From: Pseudomonadota bacterium
GTDB taxonomy: Bacteria > Myxococcota_A > UBA796 > UBA9615
NCBI GenBank assembly: GCA_024229515.1
Contig: JAAESI010000246.1
Coordinates: 30,797-94,796 of the forward strand
Direction: 5' to 3'
Length of the DNA stretch: 64,000 nt
Every line of letters begins with the position of its first letter. Positions within the stretch are counted from its first letter, which is position 1. A program made the position numbers and the translations under genes. Shown piece after piece: positions 57,398-64,000 of this stretch. Under the pieces are notes generated by a model, which worked only from the letters and a program-made list of their open reading frames with translations, had not been told where the DNA came from and did not search any database.

Positions 57398-58557
57398 GGG
57401 GCGGCGCCGACGGTCTCGGGGGCGCTCAGCCGATCCGTGAGCGAAGCGAGCAGCTCCTCGCCGATGGGGCCGAGCTTCCGATCCGCGGCCAGATCCCAGA
57501 CCTCTTCGGGGTCTTCGCCAAGCGCGTACAGGGACGCCGACTCGGCCAGCGGGCGCCAGGGGGCGGCCACCGGCACGGTCAGCTTCCACGCTTCGGTCCG
57601 CACGCCGGCGTAGTGGCGGTCGGCGAAGACCAGCCGGTCGTGCACCGGGGGCTGCTCCCAACCGTGCATCAGCGGCTCCAGCGAAACGCCGACGCTCGTA
57701 TCTCGCGCGTCGATGAGATCCAGGACGGTCGGGCCCAGGTCCGCGGTCGAGACCAACGCCCGCCGCACCCCCGTGGGGAGCCCGGTCCCTCCCCGGAGGC
57801 CCATCAGGAACGGCACCCGCAGATGCGAATCCCAAGGCTGGTCCGGCGCGTCGGGGTGCCCCCCCAACTCCATGCCGTTGGCCCCCGCGAGGGCGATCAG
57901 GAGCGGACGGCGGCGGGTCGCGGAGGCAAGACGGGCGAGGGTGCCTCGAAGGTCCGCCACGAGGGCCGCATACCGCGCCTGCAGTTCAGCCGAGGACGTG
58001 GTGTCGACGTGCAGCGGAGCGGCCGAACTGCCCAGATGGACCACCGCCAGCGTAGGCCCGTCACCCGCGTCCGCGAGGGCCCGCGACAGCGCCCCCGGCG
58101 CATCCTCCCGACTGGCTGCCTCGACGACCGTGTCGAACCCGTCCGCGGCGCTCGCCGGCGCCTCCCCCTCGGTCACCAGGATCGAGTGCCAACCGTCGGC
58201 ATGGGCCAACGACGAGGGTCCGGGGGGGGCGTCCAGGTTGAGCACCAACTCGCCCCGGAGGGTCGACAGGAGCGAGCGGCGGGCGTCCCCGGAGGGGGCG
58301 AATGCCTTCTCGAAGATCAGCAACTCGTCCGGCTCCAAACCCAGGTCGGAGCCGAGGTCCGCGGCCGAAACTGCGTCGGCCCGCAAGCCCCCCACATGCA
58401 GCACGAGCACGTCGATTCCCCGGGGCATGCGCGACGGGTCGGGCCGCCGGGTCTGCGCTCGCACCACGAACAACCCCACGAGCACGAGCAGCAGCACCGC
58501 CACCAACACCTGGTCGCGTCGCAGCCAGCCGCTCCTCATGTCCTCGGGGGGCTTCAT
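57394..58557 (-). CDS. Sulfatase-like protein lacking expected catalytic residues
   Basis: 387 residues from ATG 58557. An N-terminal membrane anchor (VAVLLLVLVGLFVV) precedes a domain like sulfatases/phosphoethanolamine transferases: VLVLHVGGLRADAV, PSGDARRSLLSTLRGE, ANGMELGGHPD, HLRVPFL and the DPEEVWDLAAD end of arylsulfatases. But the usual metal Asp (IDTLRADH) is a Gly-Gly, and the C/S-x-P-S-R nucleophile is GDARR, so catalysis is doubtful; it could be a pseudo-enzyme that binds or regulates. Alternative ATG at 58539 or 58575. Coupled by GTGA to the active-looking phosphodiesterase. Confidence 0.65.
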   Translation of the reverse strand: MKPPEDMRSGWLRRDQVLVAVLLLVLVGLFVVRAQTRRPDPSRMPRGIDVLVLHVGGLRADAVSAADLGSDLGLEPDELLIFEKAFAPSGDARRSLLSTLRGELVLNLDAPPGPSSLAHADGWHSILVTEGEAPASAADGFDTVVEAASREDAPGALSRALADAGDGPTLAVVHLGSSAAPLHVDTTSSAELQARYAALVADLRGTLARLASATRRRPLLIALAGANGMELGGHPDAPDQPWDSHLRVPFLMGLRGGTGLPTGVRRALVSTADLGPTVLDLIDARDTSVGVSLEPLMHGWEQPPVHDRLVFADRHYAGVRTEAWKLTVPVAAPWRPLAESASLYALGEDPEEVWDLAADRKLGPIGEELLASLTDRLSAPETVGAAP

Positions 58558-58565
58558 CGGCCTCG

Positions 58566-58571
58566 AAGGTA
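58566..58571 (-). promoter_or_regulatory. -10-like TACCTT 8 nt before ATG 58557
   Basis: TACCTT lies 8 nt before ATG 58557 and shares its TA with the divergent TAGCAT box (58570-58575), so the two promoters cannot be occupied together. Confidence 0.45.
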
Positions 58572-58575
58572 GCAT
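58570..58575 (+). promoter_or_regulatory. -10-like TAGCAT 6 nt before GTG 58582
   Basis: TAGCAT is followed by 6 nt and GTG 58582, the leaderless geometry, overlapping the divergent TACCTT box. Confidence 0.45.
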
Positions 58576-58581
58576 TGGGAT

Positions 58582-59106
58582 GTGCACCGCATCCTCACGG
58601 GCCCGACGGCCGAGCAGCCCCTGCCCGCGTTGGTCGGCGGACTGGCCGCGCTGTTCGATCGGCGGGGGGAGCCGTTCACGGTGGTGCAGCAGGACGCCGC
58701 GGACGAGGCGCCGCTGTGGGTCTACGGGGACGCCCCGATCGAATCCCGCAGCGCTGATGTGCGCCGATTCGGAGGAGCCCACGGGGGCACCGTGGAGCGT
58801 CGCCTGGGACCGTTCCCGGACCTGGACGTGCTGCCCATCACGACGTGGAACGGCTTCTCCGACGTCGGCCCCGCCTTCCGCCTGATGGCCGGCCGCGGCG
58901 ACGATCGGGTGCGCTCGGTGGGCCACGTGCTTCGGGAGGTCGTGTACCTCGCGGAGATGGGCAAGGCCAGCCATCTGATGTTCGACGACGCCGACCTGGG
59001 CCGCTACCCGGGCTGGGCCGACGCCTTCGCCGCGGAGCTCGGGCAGCTCCCCTGGAGCCTCAGCTGGGAGGCCACGATCGGCGGATGTCGCCTCCATCGG
59101 CAATAA
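58582..59106 (+). CDS. Cysteine-less radical SAM-like protein, possible remnant
   Basis: 174 residues from GTG 58582. SVGHVLREVVYLAEMGKASHLMFDDADLGRYPGWADAF is close to the segment after the radical SAM cysteines in B12-type enzymes (V..V..E...L......G......FDDD.F...R....), but no CxxxCxxC motif is present and the protein is short, so it cannot bind the cluster in the usual way. The N-terminal 80 residues (VVQQDAADEAPLWVYGD, PITTWNGF) look like the usual B12-fold ending. Either a degraded radical SAM gene or a non-catalytic partner of the next protein, with which its 3' end overlaps by 22 nt. Confidence 0.55.
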   Translation: MHRILTGPTAEQPLPALVGGLAALFDRRGEPFTVVQQDAADEAPLWVYGDAPIESRSADVRRFGGAHGGTVERRLGPFPDLDVLPITTWNGFSDVGPAFRLMAGRGDDRVRSVGHVLREVVYLAEMGKASHLMFDDADLGRYPGWADAFAAELGQLPWSLSWEATIGGCRLHRQ

Positions 59107-60062
59107 TCCCGCGTGTGAGCCCCCTTCCGCCCCTGCCGCCACGCCTGCAGATCGAGGTCACCAACCGGTGCGCCCTGGGCTGCACCTCGTGCGCGCGACA
59201 CCACTGGGACACGGCAGCCAACCCCATCGGGGACCTGTCCGAGGACACCCTCGACCGGCTCGCCCCGCTGCTGGATTCGGCGATCGAGGTCACCGTCGGC
59301 GGCTACGGCGACCCCACCGAGGGGCCGATGCTGCTGCCGCTGGTGCGCCGGGCGAAGGAGTCGGGCTGCTCCGTTCGCCTGATCACAGGCGGCGCGAAGC
59401 TGACCCCGCGCTTGATCGAGGAGCTGGCCGACGCCGGCCTGGACCGCCTGGTGTTGTCGATGGACGGCGCCACGGACGCGACCCTCAGGGCGCTCCGCGG
59501 AGTCCCGCTGCGGGCGTGGCTCAAGTGGATTCGCGCCGCCCGACCGCTGCGACCGATCGTGCAGCTCAACTTCGTGGCCCAGTGGCCCAACATCGCCGAG
59601 CTTCCCGCGCTGGTGCAGTTGTGCGATGACGAGGGGGTGGCGGGCATCCACGCCTTCCACCTCAAGAGCTACACGCCCGACACCCTGGAGTGCTGCCTGC
59701 TGACCGATCTGCCCGCCGCGCAGCCCCACTTCGACGCCGCCGCCGCGCTCGCCGCGCGGTTGGGCGTGTTCCTCCACCTGCCCAACCCCGACGGCTGCCG
59801 CCAGCCCTTCGAGCACCTCTTCGTCCGGCACGACGGCGCCGTCCGCGGTTGCTGCTCGGGGCTCTTCGAGCCGGCCGACTTCGGCCTCGTCGCGGGGCGT
59901 ATCGAGGACGGTCCCGAAGCGCTGTGGGAGGCGCCGCTTCTCCAGCAGTTCCGGGCCGCTTCGATCGGCGACGCGGACTTCCCCGACGCCTGCACGGCGT
60001 GCGCCTGGCGGGTGCCCACCCTGGAGGCCCACCGACGGCCGTTGGCGGTGCTCCGTGCGTAA
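59085..60062 (+). CDS. Radical SAM enzyme with SPASM-like tail
   Basis: 325 residues from ATG 59085 (or GTG 59115, 315 residues, which lies after the upstream stop). C29, C33, C36 (CALGCTSC) for the radical SAM cluster; GGYGDPTEGP near 73 in place of GGEP; C-terminal GCCSGLFEP and CTACAWR cysteines suggest an auxiliary cluster. Substrate unknown. It precedes a glycan ABC exporter, whose first gene overlaps its end by 8 nt, so its product may be exported. Confidence 0.83.
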   Translation: MSPPSAIIPRVSPLPPLPPRLQIEVTNRCALGCTSCARHHWDTAANPIGDLSEDTLDRLAPLLDSAIEVTVGGYGDPTEGPMLLPLVRRAKESGCSVRLITGGAKLTPRLIEELADAGLDRLVLSMDGATDATLRALRGVPLRAWLKWIRAARPLRPIVQLNFVAQWPNIAELPALVQLCDDEGVAGIHAFHLKSYTPDTLECCLLTDLPAAQPHFDAAAALAARLGVFLHLPNPDGCRQPFEHLFVRHDGAVRGCCSGLFEPADFGLVAGRIEDGPEALWEAPLLQQFRAASIGDADFPDACTACAWRVPTLEAHRRPLAVLRA

Positions 60063-60831
60063 AGAAGCGCGCCTGCTGGGGCACCTCGCGTGGTGGGACC
60101 TGGTCGCCCAGTACTTCGGCTCGTGGGTCGGCCTGCTGTGGAACGTCATCCTCCCCGGCCTCGTCATCGTCGTGTACCTGGCGGTGTTCGAGCTGAGCCC
60201 GAAGTTCGCGTTCGGCGGCTGGGACACGGTCGGCGGCTACGGCATCAACCTCGTCGCCGCCCTCATCCCCTGGCTGATGTTCCAGGAGGGCGTCTCGCGG
60301 GGCGCCAACGCCTACGTCGACCAGCGCCATCTGCTCACCCAGGTGCCCATCCCGCCCGCGCTGTACCCCCTCGCCAACGTCACCTCGGCGGTGTTCCGGC
60401 ACGCCGTCGGGCTCGTACTCCTCGCCATCATCCTCGCGATGGCCGGGATCTGGACCGGCTGGCACTGGCTGGGTCTGCTGTACGTGTTCCCCATCGCGCT
60501 GCTGCTCACCTGCGGCGGGGCGATCGTGGCGGCGTCGCTGACGGCGCTGCACCGGGACGTCGGACCGACCGTGGCGGCGGCGATGTTGCCCCTCTTCTTC
60601 ACCACCCCCGTCATCTATCCTCCCCACGTGGTGCCCGCACCGCTGCGTGTCGTGATGGATCTGAACCCCCTCAGCCCTGTGGTCGTCGCCTACCGGGACC
60701 TGCTCGTGACCGGCACCACGCCGCTGTCGGGCGGGTTGATCTGGTCGGCCGCTGTCGGGCTCGTGGTCCTGGCGCTGGGCATCGTGCTCACCCGGAACGT
60801 GGGCCCCGAGCTGGCGGAGCGGCTGGGATGA
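60055..60831 (+). CDS. wzm: ABC-2 type glycan exporter permease (Wzm-like)
   Basis: 258 residues from GTG 60055, six hydrophobic segments. LLWNVILPGLVIVVYLAVF, RGANAYVDQRHLLTQVPIPP and the end IVLTRNVGPELAERL fit the ABC-2 permease family that, with Wzt, exports O-antigen or capsule polysaccharide across the inner membrane. The short soluble start (RKEARLLGHLAWWDLVAQYFGSW) is typical. It overlaps the radical SAM gene by 8 nt and the ATPase by 4 nt. Confidence 0.85.
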   Translation: MRKEARLLGHLAWWDLVAQYFGSWVGLLWNVILPGLVIVVYLAVFELSPKFAFGGWDTVGGYGINLVAALIPWLMFQEGVSRGANAYVDQRHLLTQVPIPPALYPLANVTSAVFRHAVGLVLLAIILAMAGIWTGWHWLGLLYVFPIALLLTCGGAIVAASLTALHRDVGPTVAAAMLPLFFTTPVIYPPHVVPAPLRVVMDLNPLSPVVVAYRDLLVTGTTPLSGGLIWSAAVGLVVLALGIVLTRNVGPELAERLG

Positions 60832-62039
60832 CCGTCAGCGTCCGAGGGCTGTGGAAGCGCTTCCGCCTGCGGAAGCCGAAGACCGATCACTGGGCGTTGC
60901 GGGAGATCGACTTCCAGGTCGCCCGCGGGGGTGCCCTCGGCGTCATCGGGGCCAACGGCTCGGGCAAGTCGACGCTGCTGCAGATCCTCGCGGGCGTGCT
61001 CCGGCCGACCCTGGGCGAGGTCAAGGTCGACGGCCGCGTCGTCGCCGTGCTCAACCCCACGGCCGGCTTCCACCCCGACCTCCAGGGCCGCGCCAACGTG
61101 CGCATGCTGGGCGCCCTGCATGGCTTCAGCAAGGCCGAGGTCAACCGCAAGATGGACGCGATCATCGAGTTCAGCGGGCTCGACTCGTACATCGACCAGC
61201 CGCTGCGGACCTACAGCGCCGGCATGATGATCCGCCTCGGCGTCTCCACCGCCTGCCACCTCGAGCCCGAGGTGCTGCTGGTGGACGAGGTCCTCAGCGC
61301 CGGCGATCTGGCGTTCCAACGCAAAGCCGCGGGCATGGCCCGAAACCTCCGCGACCAGGGCTGTGCGCTCGTGATTTCGACCCACGCGCTCGGCGATCTG
61401 GCGACCCTGTGCGACCGGCAGATGCTGCTGGAGCGGGGCGAGATCAAGGCCGAGGGGACCTCCGACGAGGTCGTCGCCACGTACATGCAGCGGGTGGATG
61501 AGCTCGGCGGCCGCATCGAACCGGGGGCGCCTCCCGTCGCCGGCGCCCGCCCCACCGCCCCGACCCGCGACGTCGTCATCCGCTCGATCACGCTCAACGG
61601 CGTCAAGGACCCCGACCAGGTGGAGATGCACTCCGGCCGTCCGCTGACCATCGAGGTCGAGTGGGAAGCCTCCGAACCGGTGGACGACGCGCTCTTCCGC
61701 ATCCAGTTCTTCCGCAACGACGGGCTGTTCGTGCACGGTCAGAACACCGTGCGCCACGGCGTGCAGACCGGCACGCTCCACGGCCGCGGCGTCACCCGCC
61801 TGCACTACGACGTCTTCGGCCTGCTGGCGGGCGACTACTACGTGGCCGTCGGCATATGGCCGGACGAGTACCGCAGCTACACCACCGGCGAGGCGTACGA
61901 CCACCGCCCCAGCGCCTGCATCCTCCGCCTCGGCGCCCCCCGCGAGATGGGCGGCGGAGTCGCTGGCTGGCCCTGCGACTGGTCGATCGAATCGCTCGCG
62001 GCGCCGCCCCGCCTCGTGACCTCGGAGGACGCCTCGTGA
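60828..62039 (+). CDS. wzt: ABC exporter ATPase with C-terminal carbohydrate-binding domain (Wzt-like)
   Basis: 403 residues from ATG 60828. Walker A GANGSGKST near 42-50, signature YSAGMMIRL near 125, Walker B VLLVDEVLSAGD near 145 and STHALGD (H-loop). From about 245 to 400 there is a beta-rich Wzt_C domain (VVIRSITLNGV...VDDALFRIQFF...LLAGDYYVAVGIW) that in E. coli and related O-antigen systems reads the chain terminus. It would energise export of the glycan assembled here. The gene follows the permease in ATGA overlap and is followed by GTGA. Confidence 0.9.
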   Translation: MTVSVRGLWKRFRLRKPKTDHWALREIDFQVARGGALGVIGANGSGKSTLLQILAGVLRPTLGEVKVDGRVVAVLNPTAGFHPDLQGRANVRMLGALHGFSKAEVNRKMDAIIEFSGLDSYIDQPLRTYSAGMMIRLGVSTACHLEPEVLLVDEVLSAGDLAFQRKAAGMARNLRDQGCALVISTHALGDLATLCDRQMLLERGEIKAEGTSDEVVATYMQRVDELGGRIEPGAPPVAGARPTAPTRDVVIRSITLNGVKDPDQVEMHSGRPLTIEVEWEASEPVDDALFRIQFFRNDGLFVHGQNTVRHGVQTGTLHGRGVTRLHYDVFGLLAGDYYVAVGIWPDEYRSYTTGEAYDHRPSACILRLGAPREMGGGVAGWPCDWSIESLAAPPRLVTSEDAS

Positions 62040-64000
62040 GCCGTCGCCGCATCGCCATCGTCAGCTCCTGCGCGCCTCCGAAGGCGGGTCAGCCGGTCAC
62101 CGGCGGGGGGCTGCGCACGCTGCAGTTGCTGGAGACCGTGAGGGCGACCGGGCACGTGCCGTCGTTGCTCGTGGAACGGCCCGCCGATCCCAAGGGGTTC
62201 GCTCGCGAAGAGCTCGCCGCCAGGTTGGCGAAGCTGCGCCCCTCGGCCGTGATCCTGGAGCAGTGGGGCCTCGGCGCGGCGCTGGGTGACTTCGACAAGC
62301 CGGTGGTCATCGACCTGCACGGCTCGCTGCTGCTGGAGAACGTCTACCGACGCGGCGACATCGACCTGGCGCTGGACGCCGGGGCCAAGCTCGCGGCGCT
62401 GGCCCGGGCCGACCTCCTGTTGGTGCCCTCGTCGGCGCAGCTGAGCTGGTTCGCCTCCTGGGCGACGCTGGCGGGGCTGGATCCGCGCGAGCTCCCGCTG
62501 CGGCTGCTGCCCCTGGCGCTGCCCGGCACTCCGACGAAGCGAAAGGCCAAGAAGCCGGCCCTGCGGTTGGTCTACGGCGGCGCCCGCTGGCCTTGGATCG
62601 ACTCGTCCGTCGGGCTCATGACGGCCGCGGGCGTGGCCGCCGCCAACCCCGACACGACCCTGGACGTGTTCCTGTACGAGCCGCCCCGCCACGGGCTCGG
62701 GTTCGACGAGGAGCTCGGCACCTGGGACGAGGTCGAGGCCGATTTGGCGGGGATGGCGGACCAGGGCATCACGCTCCACCGCGACACCGGCCATGCCCGC
62801 TTCACGAAGTTCCTGCGCACTGAAGCGACGGTCGCGTTGGACGTGTGGGCGCCGAACCCCGAGCGGCTGCTCGCGGCGACGACGCGGTCGGTCGAATCGC
62901 TGCACGCGGGGCTCCCCGTCATCACGGTCCCCGAAGCCTCGTGGGCGCCTGCGCTGACCGCCTCGGGCGCTGGATGGGCACCGGAACCCGACGGACTGGC
63001 CGACCTGCTGGCCTCGCTCGCGGAGAACGGAGCCGACATCGCCAAGGCCTCCCGCGCGGCCACGAAGCTGGCGGCGGGCAGGCACTCCCTCGAGGGCGCC
63101 GGCGGCGCTCTGTCCGACTGGCTCGCCAGCCCCGCCAAGGCGGTGCGCTCAACCCCGCTGCTGGACCAACTGACCGCGATCGAGCGGGATCACAACGCCC
63201 GCGCCGTCGCCGCGTTGGAGGCCGACCATCGGTCACTGATCGACCAGCAGGTCGACGCCCACCAGGTGGAGATCGAAGGCCTGAAGGCGAAGGGCGCAGC
63301 CGACATCGAGGCGCTGACGGCGACCCACGGCGCCACCGTCGAGCGAATCACCGACGCTCATCGGCTGGAGAACGCGTCGATCCTGACGGACGCCCAACGC
63401 CGCACGCGCGAGCAGTTGGAGCACTGGCAGGGGGAGCTGGACCGGCTCCGAACGTCGCTGGAAGGCGAGCTCAAGGCTCAGGCCGAGCGGCACGCCCAGG
63501 AGCTGGCCGCGGCGCTGGACCGGCAGCACGCCGAGCGTACCGACGAGCGGGGCGAGGCCAAGGCCGATCGCGAGTCTGAACGGGACCGTCACCGGGCCGA
63601 ACTGCAGGCGCTGGCGGAGCGGCACGACCAGGAGCGGGCGGCTCATCTGGCCGAGCTCGAAGCGCGCGATGCCCGGCACCAGGCGGCCATCACGGCGGCG
63701 GCGAAGGATCACAAGCAGGAGATGGAAGCGGCGGCAGCCCGCCGCGACGCCGAGGCGGCCAGGCTCCTGGAGGAGCGCAAGGCCGAGGTCGCCGTGAGGG
63801 CCACGGAGCACAAGCGCCAGATGGAGGCAGCCGCCGCGAACCGCGACGCGGAGACGGCCAAGCTCCTGGAGGAGCGCAAGGCCGAGGTCGCTGTGATGGC
63901 CACGGAGCACAAGCGCCAGATGGAGGCGGCCGCCGCGAACCGCGACGCGGAGACGGCCAAGCTCCTGGAGGAGCGCAAGGCCGAGGTCGCTGTGATGGCC
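62036..64000 (+). CDS. Glycosyltransferase-like protein with long coiled-coil tail (3' end outside window)
   Basis: 655 residues to the window end, from GTG 62036, no stop. Residues 1-360 look like a GT-B glycosyltransferase: VTGGGLRTLQLLETVRATGH, VVIDLHGSLL, LLLVPSSAQLSWF, and SLHAGLPVITVPEASWAPAL near 290 (the donor-site region). From about 380 the protein is Lys/Glu/Ala-rich coiled coil, ending in 33-residue repeats (99 bp) that continue beyond the window. It follows the ABC exporter by GTGA and may act on the same glycan, the coiled coil perhaps measuring chain length or tethering the enzyme. Confidence 0.8.
   Translation, partial: MSRRRIAIVSSCAPPKAGQPVTGGGLRTLQLLETVRATGHVPSLLVERPADPKGFAREELAARLAKLRPSAVILEQWGLGAALGDFDKPVVIDLHGSLLLENVYRRGDIDLALDAGAKLAALARADLLLVPSSAQLSWFASWATLAGLDPRELPLRLLPLALPGTPTKRKAKKPALRLVYGGARWPWIDSSVGLMTAAGVAAANPDTTLDVFLYEPPRHGLGFDEELGTWDEVEADLAGMADQGITLHRDTGHARFTKFLRTEATVALDVWAPNPERLLAATTRSVESLHAGLPVITVPEASWAPALTASGAGWAPEPDGLADLLASLAENGADIAKASRAATKLAAGRHSLEGAGGALSDWLASPAKAVRSTPLLDQLTAIERDHNARAVAALEADHRSLIDQQVDAHQVEIEGLKAKGAADIEALTATHGATVERITDAHRLENASILTDAQRRTREQLEHWQGELDRLRTSLEGELKAQAERHAQELAAALDRQHAERTDERGEAKADRESERDRHRAELQALAERHDQERAAHLAELEARDARHQAAITAAAKDHKQEMEAAAARRDAEAARLLEERKAEVAVRATEHKRQMEAAAANRDAETAKLLEERKAEVAVMATEHKRQMEAAAANRDAETAKLLEERKAEVAVMA
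63701..64000 (+). repeat. 99-bp tandem repeat coding a 33-residue coiled-coil unit
   Basis: A diverged unit at 63701-63799 is followed by near-identical units at 63800-63898 and 63899-63997, and a fourth begins at 63998. Each codes A(T)EHKRQMEAAAANRDAE then TAKLLEERKAEVAVM. The repeat is in frame and its copies are more alike than needed for function, so recent expansion is likely; the array runs off the window. Confidence 0.9.

Noticed and set aside
62936..63240. Separate small gene in the glycosyltransferase
   Set aside because: All other-frame ORFs there are shadows of the open frame from GTG 62036.
1..64000. tRNA, rRNA, integrase, transposase, phage or origin
   Set aside because: I found no recognisable sequence for any of these; absence is by eye, not by covariance or profile search.

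Overview
The window is about 70% GC by eye, densely coded on both strands, and has no rRNA or tRNA that I could see. Three lipoproteins carry long DDDDA/DDDDAT linkers after the lipobox. Together with the high GC, the many large B12-type radical SAM proteins and the multihaem cytochrome, these suggest an uncultured deltaproteobacterial or Myxococcota-like bacterium. That placement is an inference from style, not a phylogeny.

Layout. 1-2713 (+): two radical SAM enzymes and a DegT/DnrJ-type aminotransferase. 2580-6230 (-): radical SAM, NodU/TobZ-type carbamoyltransferase and a UPF0104 flippase-like membrane protein. 6292-13778 (+): a seven-gene operon, nearly all with 4-nt stop/start overlaps: HpcH/HpaI aldolase, Gfo/Idh/MocA oxidoreductase, SIS isomerase, 2-hydroxyacid dehydrogenase, glycosyl/glycerophosphotransferase-like protein, a cytidylyltransferase-HAD phosphatase fusion, and a membrane protein with a propeller-like domain. 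It reads as a pathway to a CMP-activated 2-keto-3-deoxy sugar. 13775-28212 (-): giant YfhO/GT-C-like membrane proteins, one fused to a PHP phosphoesterase and one a tandem fusion of two full paralogous copies; a plus-strand b-type/multihaem c cytochrome sits at 17500-19656. 28257-34619 (+): Rieske oxygenase, site-2 protease, and three radical SAM proteins, one resembling the MJ0619/tetraether-synthase class. 34546-41289 (-): GT-C-like membrane protein, propeller membrane protein and two more radical SAM enzymes. 41359-46737: dihaem cytochrome lipoprotein, small lipoprotein, a frameshifted secreted protein of lower GC, and a GT-C-like membrane protein. 46767-53139: radical SAM, a hipBA toxin-antitoxin pair, a sugar epimerase and a radical SAM-glycosyltransferase fusion. 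53240-55784: two paralogous acidic-linker lipoproteins, a 51-bp tandem hairpin repeat, a strong terminator and a DUF4282 protein. 55853-64000: two alkaline-phosphatase-superfamily proteins (one apparently lacking catalytic residues), a cysteine-less radical SAM-like protein, another radical SAM, a Wzm/Wzt-type ABC exporter, and a glycosyltransferase with a repeated coiled-coil tail running off the window.

Taken together most of the window looks like a surface-glycan/glycolipid assembly island: sugar acid synthesis and CMP activation, amino and carbamoyl decoration, lipid-linked transfer by GT-C-type proteins, export by an ABC transporter, and about a dozen radical SAM enzymes whose substrates cannot be read from sequence. 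Most operon-first genes have a TANNNT box only 5-12 nt before the start codon, suggesting leaderless or near-leaderless mRNAs, while downstream genes are coupled by ATGA/GTGA overlaps.
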